From Streptomyces cynarae (GTDB lineage Bacteria > Actinomycetota > Actinomycetes > Streptomycetales > Streptomycetaceae): 64,000 nucleotides of DNA. The position numbers were made by a program, and so were the translations under genes. Positions 1 to 9,637 of the stretch are shown here, piece by piece. Numbering within the stretch: position 1 is the first letter of the stretch; each line of letters opens with the position of its first letter. A model generated the notes under the pieces. That model ran no database searches, was not told the origin of the DNA, and saw nothing but the letters and a program-made list of their open reading frames with translations. The stretch is from NCBI RefSeq assembly GCF_025642135.1, contig NZ_CP106793.1:4716001-4780000 (forward strand), given 5' to 3'.

Positions 1-870
1 GTGCTTCTGCAGAGCGGCGGCACGGTGCTGGCACTGATCATCGTGTTGCTCGCCGCTGCAAGCAAGGCCCCCCCGGCGGTCTTCGCCGTATCCGGACTTA
101 TCGGGCAGTGCATGGCGGGTTTCACCAGCCTGATCGTGGCCGGCCGCACTTCCGGGATGCCTCTGCTCCGCACAGTGCTCTGGCCCCGGCGCCGACTGCT
201 CGGCACCCGCATCATCCACCTGGCCGGGCCGATGGCCGTGATCAATGCGACCTCGGCGGTCGCTTATGGCACGGACCGCATCGTCCTGAGCAAATTGACC
301 GATGCCACAGCCGTCGCGGTCTACTCCGCTGGGGCTCAGCTATATGTCCCCGCGTCCGCTCTGGTCGCGGCGTCGGCACTGCCGCTGTGGAGCCTGTTCC
401 ACCAGCGTCGTCGCGACTGCTCGATGATTCCTCGGTCGCAACTGCTACGACTGACAGCCTGTTTCGCAGGCGGTGCGGTGCTGATCGGCGCGGGTCTGGT
501 GACAGTCGGCCCTGCGGTCGCGAGCTGGATGCTCCATGGCCGCGCCTCCGTCGGACCGGGGCTGATGGCGGCCTTCGGGGCACTGGTTCTCGCCCATGCC
601 TTGAACTATCCCGTAGGCATGTGGCTTTCCGATGCGGCAGGACTCCGCTTCCAGGCGGTAAGGGCCGTCATCATGACTGTCGTCAACCTGATCGCCTCTG
701 TGGCGCTCGCCCTCGTGATCGGTCCGGCGGGTCCGGTCCTCGCATCCGCCGGTGCCTACTTTCTATGCGTCACCCTCCCGTGTTATCGCAAGGTGTTCTT
801 CCCCGGCGTGGACGATCGCGAGTGCCCGGCACCGATGACCGGCTTGGTCACTCCCGGACGTAGGGGGTGA
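1..870 (+). CDS. Polysaccharide flippase (Wzx/MOP type), partial at left edge
   Basis: Product is a hydrophobic 289-residue protein with about seven or eight membrane segments, ending in a short polar tail. The pattern of paired helices with a central stretch containing TDRIVLSKL fits the C-terminal half of a Wzx/MATE-like lipid-linked oligosaccharide flippase, whose family members are usually 420 to 500 residues with 12 to 14 helices. The reading frame is open from the first base, so the true start lies upstream of the window and the GTG at position 1 is probably internal. It is followed by a polymerase-like gene and glycosyltransferases, which supports a role in moving an undecaprenyl-linked repeat unit across the membrane. 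Family assignment rests on context and topology rather than on a catalytic motif. Confidence 0.7.
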   Translation: MLLQSGGTVLALIIVLLAAASKAPPAVFAVSGLIGQCMAGFTSLIVAGRTSGMPLLRTVLWPRRRLLGTRIIHLAGPMAVINATSAVAYGTDRIVLSKLTDATAVAVYSAGAQLYVPASALVAASALPLWSLFHQRRRDCSMIPRSQLLRLTACFAGGAVLIGAGLVTVGPAVASWMLHGRASVGPGLMAAFGALVLAHALNYPVGMWLSDAAGLRFQAVRAVIMTVVNLIASVALALVIGPAGPVLASAGAYFLCVTLPCYRKVFFPGVDDRECPAPMTGLVTPGRRG

Positions 871-922
871 GCCGATTCCCTTCCGGAGTTCGCCTCCACG
901 CCCCCTTCTCAGAAAGATAATC

Positions 923-2239
923 ATGGTTGAGTTGACCATGTGTTCCTCTCCGCCGAACCGGCGACACAGAGTTTCACGCCGCGATGTGCTCCATCTCTCG
1001 GGTGGAGGTCCTCGGCACCTTCCTCTTGCCGTGGCTGTCGCGTGCACAACTCTGGTAGCCGTGCACCTTCCCTTTTCCAGTCGTGGGAGAATCCCTGTCT
1101 CGGGGCTGGCGATGGTCGCGGTGTTGATGGCTCCGGACATCGGATGCTGGATCAAGGCACGGAGAGAGAACAGGACGCTCGCTGTTCTGCTCTGTTGCTG
1201 GTTCCTCTCCCAGGCAGTCTCGAATCTGTGGGCCGGCATCTCTCCGGGGCACGCGGTTCTGAAGGCCTTCACCTTTCCCGCGCTGACGGCGGTGGGGGTG
1301 TTCGTCTTTTCGCGTTTGTCGTATGGCACGGTCGCGCGAGTCGCTGCCCTGACGGTGGCTGCTTCCATCGGGTACTGTGTGTTCCTTGAAACCTATTCCT
1401 CGAGGTTCTTCCAGCAGGACCCCTGGAAGTACGGTCTTGGAATTCCGGTCACGATCGTGATCGCTGTGGCGGCCGGCTGGCTACGGCAAAAGATGGTCCC
1501 CTTGGCAGCGGTGGTGTTGCTCGCCGCAGTCTCGATGTTCCACCTGACCATGGGTTTCCGGAGCCTCGCGGCCATCTGCCTGGTGGTGACCGGGCTGCTG
1601 CTCGTACGGCGGCCGGATCGCAGTCTCACCCTTCCCCGCGCCACCTTCCTGGCCGCTGCCAGCCTGCTCGCGGTGTGGATCTCCTGCGTGATCATCACTG
1701 GGGCCATCTCACGCGGCTGGCTCGGCCAGGAGCAGTACCGGAAGCAGGCGTACCAATCTCAGGTCGAGGGCGGTTACCTGGTCGCGGCCCGCCCGGAGCT
1801 GATCGTCTCGTCGAAGATCATCGCGGAGCAGCCGTTCCTCGGCCGCGGTTCAGAGGCGTCACTGACGCCGCATGAACGCCGGGAAGCAGCCATGGCGCTT
1901 GACGAGCGAGGCTTCAACCTCTCCCTGAACGAGCAGCACAGGCTCTTCGGCAACGGAGTGAATTCCCACTCCATCGCTCTTGGTTCGTGGGTATCCGGAG
2001 GCATTCTGGCATGCGCTCCCTGGATTTTCTTCCTTCTGGTGTTGTACAGGGCAGTGATGCGGAAATGGAGTGGGCGGGAAACCCTGCTCTATCCTGTGAC
2101 GCTCTTCATGGCACTCCTGATGTCGTGGGATTTTCTGTTTTCACCCTGGTCTCCCGGTTACGAGGTGATCCTGGGAATTGCGTGGAGCCTTGCCCTCGGA
2201 GCAGGCAACAAGGAACAGTGGGACAGGAAGGCGGCCTGA
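923..2239 (+). CDS. O-antigen ligase/polymerase-like membrane protein (Wzy)
   Basis: The 438-residue product has roughly ten membrane segments and one large polar loop at about residues 263-345, followed by NSHSIALGSWVSGG and further helices. A large outer loop late in the protein followed by an N-S-H-x-x-x-L pattern is typical of the O-antigen ligase/Wzy polymerase superfamily. It would join repeat units at the outer membrane face. It lies between the flippase and a glycosyltransferase and its stop is two bases before the next TTG start, so the three are probably co-transcribed. Wzy proteins have little sequence conservation, so the exact activity (polymerase or ligase) is inferred. Confidence 0.72.
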   Translation: MVELTMCSSPPNRRHRVSRRDVLHLSGGGPRHLPLAVAVACTTLVAVHLPFSSRGRIPVSGLAMVAVLMAPDIGCWIKARRENRTLAVLLCCWFLSQAVSNLWAGISPGHAVLKAFTFPALTAVGVFVFSRLSYGTVARVAALTVAASIGYCVFLETYSSRFFQQDPWKYGLGIPVTIVIAVAAGWLRQKMVPLAAVVLLAAVSMFHLTMGFRSLAAICLVVTGLLLVRRPDRSLTLPRATFLAAASLLAVWISCVIITGAISRGWLGQEQYRKQAYQSQVEGGYLVAARPELIVSSKIIAEQPFLGRGSEASLTPHERREAAMALDERGFNLSLNEQHRLFGNGVNSHSIALGSWVSGGILACAPWIFFLLVLYRAVMRKWSGRETLLYPVTLFMALLMSWDFLFSPWSPGYEVILGIAWSLALGAGNKEQWDRKAA

Positions 2240-2241
2240 TA

Positions 2242-3405
2242 TTGCGACCCAGAATCGCTTGGTACACGCAGTGGGTACTGCCGCCGTCAGAGACCTTTGT
2301 CGCCCAGCAACTGAGAGCGATGAACGACATCGACGCCGCCCTGTTCGGGGTCGACTCCGTTCCAGGAATCCAAGTAGGGGGTCGGACGTTCGTACTGGGC
2401 CGCGACTGTGTGTTCGGAGCGGCCGAAGGAGTCGCCTGGAAAGCCGTGCGGCGAGCCCCACGCCTGTCGTCGGCGGTGCGGGCGTTCAGGCCGGACCTGG
2501 TGATCGCCCACCATCTGCCGAACGCCTGGCGCGTTGCCCGTCTCGTTGAGCGTTGTGGTGTCCCGCTCGCCGCCTTCTGCCACGGATCCGATCTGCTGGC
2601 AATGCACGGTTCACTACGACCCCGGTCCAGAGCCCTGAGACAGTTGGCGGCCAACTGGCCGCGACTGGTGGAAGCTGTTGAGCTCTTTCTGCCGGTATCC
2701 CAGTTCCTGGGACGGCGACTTGCGGAAAACGGAGTTCCGACGTCCCGGATCGCTGTTCACTATCTCGGTGTGCCGATTCCCGAGAGTGCCGACCTCGGGA
2801 GTGCCGCAGAGCGCTCCGGCGTGCTCTTCGTCGGTCGGCTGGTGGACAACAAGGGATGTGACTTCCTCCTGCGGGCCGTGGGCGAGATCGCCCGAGAGCG
2901 CCGTATCGAGGTCACGGTGGTGGGAGACGGGCCGCAACGACAAGCTCTGCAACACCTGGCTGCCACACTGCCTGCCGGTGCCACTGTACGGTTCCTCGGA
3001 AGTCAGCCACACGACAGCGTCTACCGCCTCATGCGAGAGCACCGGGTGCTCTGCGTGCCGAGTGTGGAGGCGCGGTCGGGCGCGTCCGAGGGCCTTGGGC
3101 TGGTCGCCTGCGAGGCTGCGGCACACGCCCGGCCGGTCGTGGTGTACGACACCGGTGGACTGCAGGAGACCGTGGTTCACGGGGAAACCGGCCTTGTGGT
3201 CCCTCAGCGGGACGTCCCAGAACTCGCGCGTGCTCTCGGGAGCGTACTCGTCGACGACTCGATGGCCACGGACATGGGACGGGCCGCGCGGCTCTTCGCC
3301 GAGGAGAAGTTCAACTTGTCGACTCAAGCTCGTCGGCTCCGCGGGCTTTTGGCCGAACGTGGACTGCTGGCGCCCCAGTGCGAACCGGAGAGGCGGCTGG
3401 GATGA
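2242..3405 (+). CDS. Glycosyltransferase family 4 (GT-B fold)
   Basis: This 387-residue protein has the GT4 layout: an N-terminal acceptor domain and a C-terminal nucleotide-sugar domain starting at GVLFVGRLVDNKGCDFLL. The E-x7-E signature is visible as SEGLGLVACEAAAHARPVVV, followed by GGLQETVVHGETG. The frame is open upstream into the polymerase gene; I chose the TTG at 2242 because AGGAAGG lies ten bases before it, while a GTG at 2218 is the alternative. Its stop overlaps the next start as ATGA, so translation is probably coupled. It likely adds a hexose to the growing lipid-linked unit; donor and acceptor cannot be read from the sequence. Confidence 0.85.
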   Translation: MRPRIAWYTQWVLPPSETFVAQQLRAMNDIDAALFGVDSVPGIQVGGRTFVLGRDCVFGAAEGVAWKAVRRAPRLSSAVRAFRPDLVIAHHLPNAWRVARLVERCGVPLAAFCHGSDLLAMHGSLRPRSRALRQLAANWPRLVEAVELFLPVSQFLGRRLAENGVPTSRIAVHYLGVPIPESADLGSAAERSGVLFVGRLVDNKGCDFLLRAVGEIARERRIEVTVVGDGPQRQALQHLAATLPAGATVRFLGSQPHDSVYRLMREHRVLCVPSVEARSGASEGLGLVACEAAAHARPVVVYDTGGLQETVVHGETGLVVPQRDVPELARALGSVLVDDSMATDMGRAARLFAEEKFNLSTQARRLRGLLAERGLLAPQCEPERRLG

Positions 3406-4196
3406 ACCGTGCCGTGCCACGTGTCCGACTGGTCGTCCCGACCACCGGTCGGCGCCCGTACTACATTCGGCAGTGCCTGGATTCGATCAGACGTCAATCG
3501 CAGCCGGTGGAGATCGTCATCGTCGGCCCGACAGCGGCTGCGTCGCTGTTGGAGAGTCTGGCCATGAGATACCGGTGCCGATTCGTGGCCGAACGGGCCA
3601 CGGGATTGAGCAACGCGGTCAATCAGGGGTGGGAAGGTGCGGACGCGGACTACCTCGGCTGGCTCGGCGACGACGACCTGCTCGCGCAGGGAGCAGTGGC
3701 GGTCGCCATCGAGGAACTCGACAGGAACGCGGCTGCAGCCATGGTCTACGGCCGGGTGCGTGTGATCGATGCGGAGAGTAATCACATTTACACGATTCGT
3801 CCAGGAAGGCTGGCGTCATGGTTCATCAAATACGGTCAGAATTTCGTTTGGCAGCCGGGATCCCTGTACAGACGGGCTGCCCTCGGCAAAGCGGGTCTGC
3901 TGGATCCGTCCCTGCACTACGCGATGGACTATGACCTGCATCTCCGGTTGCGGCAGCAGGGCTCGCTCAGCTACGTACCGCGGCTCCTCGCCTCATACCG
4001 CCGCCATCCTGAGGCCCTGACGGCGTTGAACCCGGATCCCTATGCCGAACGTCTGATCGTGATGCGGCGGTACCTGGGTCCGGTGGCCCGGTCATTGGAG
4101 GGCTGCTGGTGGCCCGCGGCAAAGTACACCTGCCGAGCGTGGGGGTACGCGCAGATCCTGACCGGGCGGCGGGAGAAACCCGCGCCGGCCTCCTAG
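3402..4196 (+). CDS. Glycosyltransferase family 2 (GT-A fold)
   Basis: The 264-residue product opens with VRLVVPTTGRRPYYIRQCLD, the standard beginning of family 2 transferases, and carries the metal-binding acidic motif as GWLGDDDLL near residue 90. A later MDYDLHLRL segment matches the usual acceptor-side acidic motif. It acts in the cytoplasm or at the membrane surface on nucleotide-sugar donors. The ATG at 3402 overlaps the previous stop, so it belongs to the same transcription unit as the flippase, polymerase and GT4 genes. Specificity is unknown. Locally lower GC around 3780-3850 is in line with the rest of the polysaccharide locus. Confidence 0.85.
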   Translation: MNRAVPRVRLVVPTTGRRPYYIRQCLDSIRRQSQPVEIVIVGPTAAASLLESLAMRYRCRFVAERATGLSNAVNQGWEGADADYLGWLGDDDLLAQGAVAVAIEELDRNAAAAMVYGRVRVIDAESNHIYTIRPGRLASWFIKYGQNFVWQPGSLYRRAALGKAGLLDPSLHYAMDYDLHLRLRQQGSLSYVPRLLASYRRHPEALTALNPDPYAERLIVMRRYLGPVARSLEGCWWPAAKYTCRAWGYAQILTGRREKPAPAS

Positions 4197-4220
4197 CACC
4201 GGAATTGTGGAAACGTATCG

Positions 4221-5426
4221 TCAAACGGTGACGCGGTCCTTGCGCTCGCCGAGCATCCGCAGCAGGCCGTCGCAGAAACGTGCGGCCATGTCCTCGACGG
4301 TGTAGTCCGCCGCATCCGCCGCACAGGCCGCGCGCAGTTTTTGCAATCGCGGAGCGTCGCGCAGCAGCGCCGTCACGGCGGCGGCGTAGAGAACCGGGTC
4401 ATCCGGGGTGACCACGGCGTTGCGGTCACTTTCCAGGTAATCGAACTCGGGCGCATGCCAAGGCCAATTGGTCGTGACCACAGGCGTCCGCAACGCGAAG
4501 GAATCCACCGCGCACAGCCCGACCCGCCCCGGCATCAGCATGACGTCGCTCACAGCGCCGAGCAGCGCTCTGCGCTCCCCGATCACCCGACCCAGCGCCA
4601 CCACCGCGCTGCCGGGCCGAGAGGCGGCATCGTCCACCAGCCCTCGATCGGTTCCTTCTCCGGCGACCAGCAGACGAAAGCCGGGCAGTTCGGCCGCGAT
4701 CCGCCTGACGGACTTGAGGAGAAAGGAAATCCTCTTGGGGCTGTCCAGTCCCCCGAGGAACAGCGCGGTGAGACCGGGCACCAGGTTGTACCGCTCTCTC
4801 AGCAGTGTTGCCTCGGTGTGCTGGGGCGTTCCCGGTACGTCGGCGCGGTCGCGGGCGTCAGCCAGCTCTGTTGTGTCCACGGAGTTCCGTACGACAGTGA
4901 TGCGATCGCGTGGAAAGCCGCGGCCGGCCGCGTGTGCGGCCCCGCCTTCCGTGTAGGCGAAGAACCAGGAGGCCTTCAGGGTCAGCACATCTTTTGCCCA
5001 CGCCTCAAGACGGCTCACCGGCTTGGTGTACGTCCGGCCGTGCCCCCAGAGGGCAACCGGGGGAGCGTGCCCGGCGAACCGTCCGATGTGTTGTCTCAGT
5101 AGGAGTGGATACGCCTCGATGTTCTGCAGGGCCTGCCCCAGCACCACCACGTCCGCGGCAGTCGCACGGTCCTGCACACGGCACCATGACAGAGACCTTC
5201 CACCGGGCAAGGACAGCCGACGGGTGGGCACTTGCTTCGAACACAGGCAGATATCGGCGTCCCGCCGGGCTGCCTGGTCGGGCGGCGGCGATCCGTGCAG
5301 CACTTCCAGGGCGATGCCCTCGGCATCAAGGCGGGAATGCAGCAGATTGAAGAAACGTGTCCGATAGGCGGGGACATATGATTGAATGATCAGAATGCGT
5401 CGCCGGGGGGTTTTGCTGCTCGGCAT
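4221..5426 (-). CDS. Glycosyltransferase family 4
   Basis: The 401-residue protein begins RRILIIQSYVPAYRTRFFNL and has a C-terminal donor domain starting at LTALFLGGLDSPKRISFLL, both typical of GT4. The stretch GRVGLCAVDSFALRTPVV replaces the strict E-x7-E signature with a degenerate form. Reading could start further upstream at 5480, but the ATG at 5426 has GTGAGG before it and gives the family's normal N-terminus. The gene converges with the family 2 transferase, with only 24 bases between their ends, so it is a separate transcript within the same locus. Donor and linkage are unknown. Confidence 0.82.
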   Translation of the reverse strand: MPSSKTPRRRILIIQSYVPAYRTRFFNLLHSRLDAEGIALEVLHGSPPPDQAARRDADICLCSKQVPTRRLSLPGGRSLSWCRVQDRATAADVVVLGQALQNIEAYPLLLRQHIGRFAGHAPPVALWGHGRTYTKPVSRLEAWAKDVLTLKASWFFAYTEGGAAHAAGRGFPRDRITVVRNSVDTTELADARDRADVPGTPQHTEATLLRERYNLVPGLTALFLGGLDSPKRISFLLKSVRRIAAELPGFRLLVAGEGTDRGLVDDAASRPGSAVVALGRVIGERRALLGAVSDVMLMPGRVGLCAVDSFALRTPVVTTNWPWHAPEFDYLESDRNAVVTPDDPVLYAAAVTALLRDAPRLQKLRAACAADAADYTVEDMAARFCDGLLRMLGERKDRVTV

Positions 5427-5681
5427 GATGGCCTCACTGTTAACTGTTATTTTATGGGCGGCGACCGGGTCGTTGCCCATAAACTACGGTCGGTGCGGGC
5501 GCCGATGACTCTATCCGCTTTCTTGGTTCTGGACGTGCCGACCACAGTTGCATCGATTTCGGTGAGTCGCCGGTGGTCGTTGCGGATTACCGCAGGTTTG
5601 CAGAGAATGTTTGCTCAGGAGTCGGAGTCCGCTGGCCGGCTGAATCGGAGCCGATCCGTCACCTGAGAAGAAGGGTGCGAC

Positions 5682-6206
5682 ATGACTTGGCGTTCTCTGC
5701 GTGGCTTCACCGGAGCCGGTTACGACAAGGGGCGCTGCCTGCTTGTTCAAGCGATTTGGTTTGCCGCTCTGAATATTCTTTTCGTCAGGTGGTGGTTTCC
5801 GGCGCGATGGCGGCCGGCCTTGCTGCGGGCTTTCGGCGCGCGGATCGGGCGGCGTGTCCTGATCCGTCATCGCGTGCGTGTGCACTGGCCTTGGAAACTC
5901 GAGGTCGGTGACGATGTCTGGATCGGCGAGGACGCCTGGCTGCTCAACCTCGAAAAAATTACTATCGGGAGCGACGTCTGCGTCTCTCAGGGTGCCATGC
6001 TGTGCGCCGGGAGCCACCGGCGCCTCTCGAGTACCTTCGAGTTCGACAACGCGCCGATCGTGGTGGAATCCGGCTCGTGGGTAGCGGCCAAGGCCGTTGT
6101 TCTGCGGGGCGTGACCATCGGCCGCGGAGCGGTCGTGGGCGCCTCGGCCGTCGCTCATCGCGATGTACACCCGGGCGCGGTCGTCACGGCAGGGACCAAA
6201 GTATGA
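5682..6206 (+). CDS. WcaF-like acyl/acetyltransferase with left-handed beta-helix
   Basis: A 174-residue protein with hexapeptide repeats from about residue 70 (IGEDAWLLNLEKITIGSDVC, then VVLRGVTIGRGAVVGASAVA), the fold of LpxA/WcaF acetyltransferases. The N-terminal half has an amphipathic, hydrophobic stretch around residues 20-45 usual for putative colanic-acid acetyltransferases. It would O-acetylate a sugar of the polysaccharide using acetyl-CoA. Its stop overlaps the following glycosyltransferase start (ATGA at 6203), which ties it to that gene. The 255-base upstream region (5427-5681) is AT-richer than its surroundings and probably carries its promoter. Confidence 0.85.
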   Translation: MTWRSLRGFTGAGYDKGRCLLVQAIWFAALNILFVRWWFPARWRPALLRAFGARIGRRVLIRHRVRVHWPWKLEVGDDVWIGEDAWLLNLEKITIGSDVCVSQGAMLCAGSHRRLSSTFEFDNAPIVVESGSWVAAKAVVLRGVTIGRGAVVGASAVAHRDVHPGAVVTAGTKV

Positions 6207-7324
6207 AGATCGTGCATGTCGTCACCCTGGTCAGTGACGACGGGTGCTTCGGTGGTCCGACGAGCGTGGCCATCGGACACCTCGAGGAACTGGCCGCGCG
6301 CGGCCACGACGTCGAACTGGTGTCGTTGTGGCGCGGCATGTCGACGTCCCCGGAACGGATCGGCACAGTGCCATTGAGGTCGAGACCGGCACGTGCGCTG
6401 GTCCCCGGCCGGGGTTTTCTGGGGCTGATGCATCCGCTGCTGGTCAAGGATTTGTGGCGCGCCCTGGAAGTCGTCGACGTCGTGCATATCCACGCCAGCC
6501 GCGATCTGGTCTCGCTGACAGCGCTGGCCGCCGCGATGTTGCGCCGCAAACCTTTCCTCGTGCAGACCCACGGCATGGTCCAGCCTCGACACACCGCCGT
6601 TGCCAGGATCTTCGACCGCGTCTATGTGCCGCTGCTGCGCAGGGCGCGCCGCTACCTGGTGCTCACCGACGGGGAGAGCCGGGGACTGGCCGAGGTGACC
6701 GGGGCCCAGGGGCCACCGCGGGTTCACCTGCCGAATGGAGTGCGCCCCCGGAGCCTGATGGCGGCACGCCGAAGTCGGCGCGTGCTCTATCTGGCGCGAC
6801 TGCATCCCGTGAAGCGCCCTGAGGCATTTGTCGAGATGGCGGCACTGGTCCATGAACAACTGCCACAAGTGTCGTTCACCATGTACGGTCCCGACGAGGG
6901 CTCGCTGCCCACGGTGCAGGGACTGATCGCGGATCGCGGGTTGGAAGAGGTCGTTTCCTATGGTGGTGCTCTTCAGCACGCCGCGGCCGTGCAGGCGTAC
7001 ACCGACGCAGCCGTGTACGTGCTGCCGAGCGCCACAGAGGTATTCCCCATGACCGTTGTCGAAGCCCTCTCCACAGGAACACCCGTCGTGTGCACGGACA
7101 GTTGCGGCATTGCCGAGGAGCTGGCAGACCGGGGAGCGGCGTTGATCACCGACGGAAGCCCGGAGGCCATGGCGAAGGCGGTGTGCGCGATCCTCAGCGA
7201 CGAAGCGTTGTCCCGTTCGCTTGTCCAAGCAGGCCGCCTCGCCGTCGAAGAAGCCTTCTCCATCCACGCGGTGGGTGACCGACTTGAACAGGTGTATCGC
7301 GAGGTGGTGGACTCCGCGGCGTGA
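6203..7324 (+). CDS. Glycosyltransferase family 4
   Basis: The 373-residue product starts MKIVHVVTLVSDDGCFGGPT, a glycine-rich donor-domain opening common in GT4 enzymes, and carries RRVLYLARLHPVKRPEAFVE and the E-x7-E signature EVFPMTVVEALSTGTPVV. Start is the ATG at 6203 overlapping the acetyltransferase stop; the upstream frame is open but does not look coding. It probably adds a sugar to the repeat unit that the acetyltransferase decorates. The sugar is not predictable. Confidence 0.87.
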   Translation: MKIVHVVTLVSDDGCFGGPTSVAIGHLEELAARGHDVELVSLWRGMSTSPERIGTVPLRSRPARALVPGRGFLGLMHPLLVKDLWRALEVVDVVHIHASRDLVSLTALAAAMLRRKPFLVQTHGMVQPRHTAVARIFDRVYVPLLRRARRYLVLTDGESRGLAEVTGAQGPPRVHLPNGVRPRSLMAARRSRRVLYLARLHPVKRPEAFVEMAALVHEQLPQVSFTMYGPDEGSLPTVQGLIADRGLEEVVSYGGALQHAAAVQAYTDAAVYVLPSATEVFPMTVVEALSTGTPVVCTDSCGIAEELADRGAALITDGSPEAMAKAVCAILSDEALSRSLVQAGRLAVEEAFSIHAVGDRLEQVYREVVDSAA

Positions 7325-7370
7325 CGTGCTGGAAGCGGGCACCGGCGGCGGGCGCGACCGTGCCGCGCAC

Positions 7371-8693
7371 TCAGCCGACGGCCGCGGCCCGGCTACGCGA
7401 GGCCTTCGTCTTGAGCGCTTCGCCGAGCAGTGCGGCGATCCGCATGAGACCGGCTTCCCGTCCGAGCCGCTCCCTGACATATTCAGGCCCATGCGCGCCC
7501 AGTGCGGCGGAGCGGTCCCGCTCGAAGCTCAGCTGCCGTACGGCGTCGAGCAGCGCCCTGGGGTTCTCAGGCTCGACCACGACGCCCGCGCCCGAGCGCC
7601 TCACTTCTTGCGCCGTGCCTCCCTGAGCCGTCACCGCGGCGATGACGGGTCGGCCGGCTGCGAAATACGAGGTGAGCTTCGAGGGCAGGCTCATGTCCCG
7701 TACGGATGCCCGCTGGGTCACCGCCAGCAGATCGGCGGCGGCCAGTACGTCGGGAAACTTCTCATCCTTCGCCGGCGGTACGACATCAAGGTTCGGCAGC
7801 CCCTCGGCAAGGCGCTCCAGGCGGGACCGCTGGTTGCCGTCACCCATGAGTACGAAACGAATGCGTGGGGTGTCGCCGACCGTGATACGAGCGGCATCAA
7901 CGAGTACCTCGAGTCCCTGCTTCAGCCCCATGGACCCGGAGTGCAGCACCACGACCTCGTCCCGGTGCCAGCCCAGCTCCTCGCGCACCGCACTACGGTC
8001 GCCCGTCGGGCATGACACGTGAGTCCAGTTCGGCACGACTCTGATACGCGATGCCGGCACGCCGATTGCGCTGACCGGCTTGACGAACGATTCGTGGACC
8101 ACGCCCACGAGCGCTGCCGAACGCAGCACCCGTGCCTCCGCTCCGGCCACCAGGAAGGCCACCCGTCGGCCGCCGCTGATCCCGCTCTGTGCCGCCGCGG
8201 CACCCATGAGGTCTTGGACGACGACCACGTGCGGTACCTCGTGACGGTGTGCGCATCGGGCGCCCAGGACGGCTCCCGCCAGGCTCGGCATCTGGCTGAG
8301 CACGATGTCGGGGCGCATGGAGGGCGGACGGAACCACCCATGTGCCAGAAAGCTCGCCTCGTACATGGCCCTGAGGAGGGCTGTCTGACGTGACGGAACA
8401 TAGTGGCGACGGCGGTGCAGGTGCACTCCGCGCCGGACTTCCTCGGCTCGCCAACGTCCGCGATAGTCGTCGTGCACCCGCCAGGCCGGGTAGTGCGGCA
8501 TACCCGCGAGGACGTGCACCTCCGCCCGCAGGGCCGCCAGGTGCTCGGCGGTCTGGGCGGCGTACGGCCCGATCCCCGAGTGCTCAGGCGCGTAATTGGT
8601 CGAGAACATCAGTACTCGACGACCATCGAGCAGACTCGTGACCGCTGTCTCTTCCGTCCGGCCAACCGACACCCGTTCATATGGACCGGTCAC
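7371..8693 (-). CDS. Glycosyltransferase family 4 (WcaI-like)
   Basis: The 440-residue protein has the WcaI-type opening RRVLMFSTNYAPEHSGIGPY and the donor-domain segment EVVVLHSGSMGLKQGLEVLV, followed by SLPSKLTSYFAAGRPVIAAV. Family members add fucose or related sugars in colanic-acid-like polymers, but specificity here is inferred only by similarity. I place the start at the GTG at 8693, whose GTGA overlaps the stop of the upstream methyltransferase; this implies translational coupling. A second GTG at 8672 is possible. It converges with the GT4 gene ending at 7324. Confidence 0.83.
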   Translation of the reverse strand: MTGPYERVSVGRTEETAVTSLLDGRRVLMFSTNYAPEHSGIGPYAAQTAEHLAALRAEVHVLAGMPHYPAWRVHDDYRGRWRAEEVRRGVHLHRRRHYVPSRQTALLRAMYEASFLAHGWFRPPSMRPDIVLSQMPSLAGAVLGARCAHRHEVPHVVVVQDLMGAAAAQSGISGGRRVAFLVAGAEARVLRSAALVGVVHESFVKPVSAIGVPASRIRVVPNWTHVSCPTGDRSAVREELGWHRDEVVVLHSGSMGLKQGLEVLVDAARITVGDTPRIRFVLMGDGNQRSRLERLAEGLPNLDVVPPAKDEKFPDVLAAADLLAVTQRASVRDMSLPSKLTSYFAAGRPVIAAVTAQGGTAQEVRRSGAGVVVEPENPRALLDAVRQLSFERDRSAALGAHGPEYVRERLGREAGLMRIAALLGEALKTKASRSRAAAVG

Positions 8694-9526
8694 CTGACTG
8701 TTGCCCACTCTCGCTGCGCGACGATGAACACCGAAGACGGCCGTAGTTTCTGCCAGGAATTGACGGCGTGGTACCGGTAGTTCCATGCCGTCGCGATGGA
8801 CAGCGAGCGGTCGATTACGGCTCCCAGCCGTGACGCATAGATGTTGCACCCGACCAGTCGGCTGATCCGCTGGGAGAGTGGCATGCAGCAGAGCATGCTC
8901 GACTTGATCAAAAAACCCGAGTCACGGAGCGCAGCCTCAAGCAACTTGCGTGGAATTCCACGTTCCCGTTTTGTCAGCCCGGGGCGGCGGCCAGAGCGCC
9001 AGTCCCCCATGGAGATGACTGGTTCCCTGATGACAACCCACCCCCCCGGACTCGCCACACGCCCCATCTCGTGGATGATTTTGGTTACGTTCGCGATGTG
9101 GTGCAGCACCCCGAAGCACACGACCAGATCGAATGTCGCGGACTGGAACGGCATTACGCCCGTGGGAGATGGATCCACATAACGCAGTGGCATACCCCGG
9201 AACTCCTTGCGGCGTAGTCGAGTCGACGGCTCGAGGATGGTGATCTCATCGATCCGGTCCAGCACCGGAGAGAACTCGAAACCGAACGAACTTCCTACAC
9301 CCAGGGCATGTGTGAAGCGTCCGGGGGGTAGCAATCGATAGCCGTTCTGCCAATTCAGTCCATGGTAATCGTACTTTTCTGCCGTGGTGTCGCTGCCTCC
9401 CAGATCTGCGTACGCCTCGCACTCGTCGGCGAACCACTCGTCGATTTGTTGAGGGGTGAAATCGTCCCCCCAGAGCCGGTCGCCGGACAGGTAGAGCTCA
9501 GTAAATGTATCGGAAGTGGTGGCCAT
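8690..9526 (-). CDS. Class I SAM-dependent methyltransferase
   Basis: The 278-residue protein contains the SAM-binding region ALGVGSSFGFEFSPVLD with a following acidic residue in ITILEPS, and the post-motif FDLVVCFGVLHHI typical of class I methyltransferases. A short N-terminal region (EKYDYHGLNWQNGYRLLPPG) precedes it. It is the first gene of a two-gene minus-strand unit with the WcaI-like transferase. It likely methylates a sugar of the exopolysaccharide. The frame is open to 9670, overlapping the divergent gene; I chose the ATG at 9526 because the extra residues look non-coding, but no strong ribosome site is visible. Confidence 0.75.
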   Translation of the reverse strand: MATTSDTFTELYLSGDRLWGDDFTPQQIDEWFADECEAYADLGGSDTTAEKYDYHGLNWQNGYRLLPPGRFTHALGVGSSFGFEFSPVLDRIDEITILEPSTRLRRKEFRGMPLRYVDPSPTGVMPFQSATFDLVVCFGVLHHIANVTKIIHEMGRVASPGGWVVIREPVISMGDWRSGRRPGLTKRERGIPRKLLEAALRDSGFLIKSSMLCCMPLSQRISRLVGCNIYASRLGAVIDRSLSIATAWNYRYHAVNSWQKLRPSSVFIVAQREWATVR

Positions 9527-9637
9527 GGGGCGCATGTTAGTCGTCGTAGCGTTGCCGGGTGCGCGACTCGCCTGTGCACAGGCGTTTCGCCGACCGTGCT
9601 GCCACCACGCTTCGGCTGCTTCCCTTGAAAATGGTCC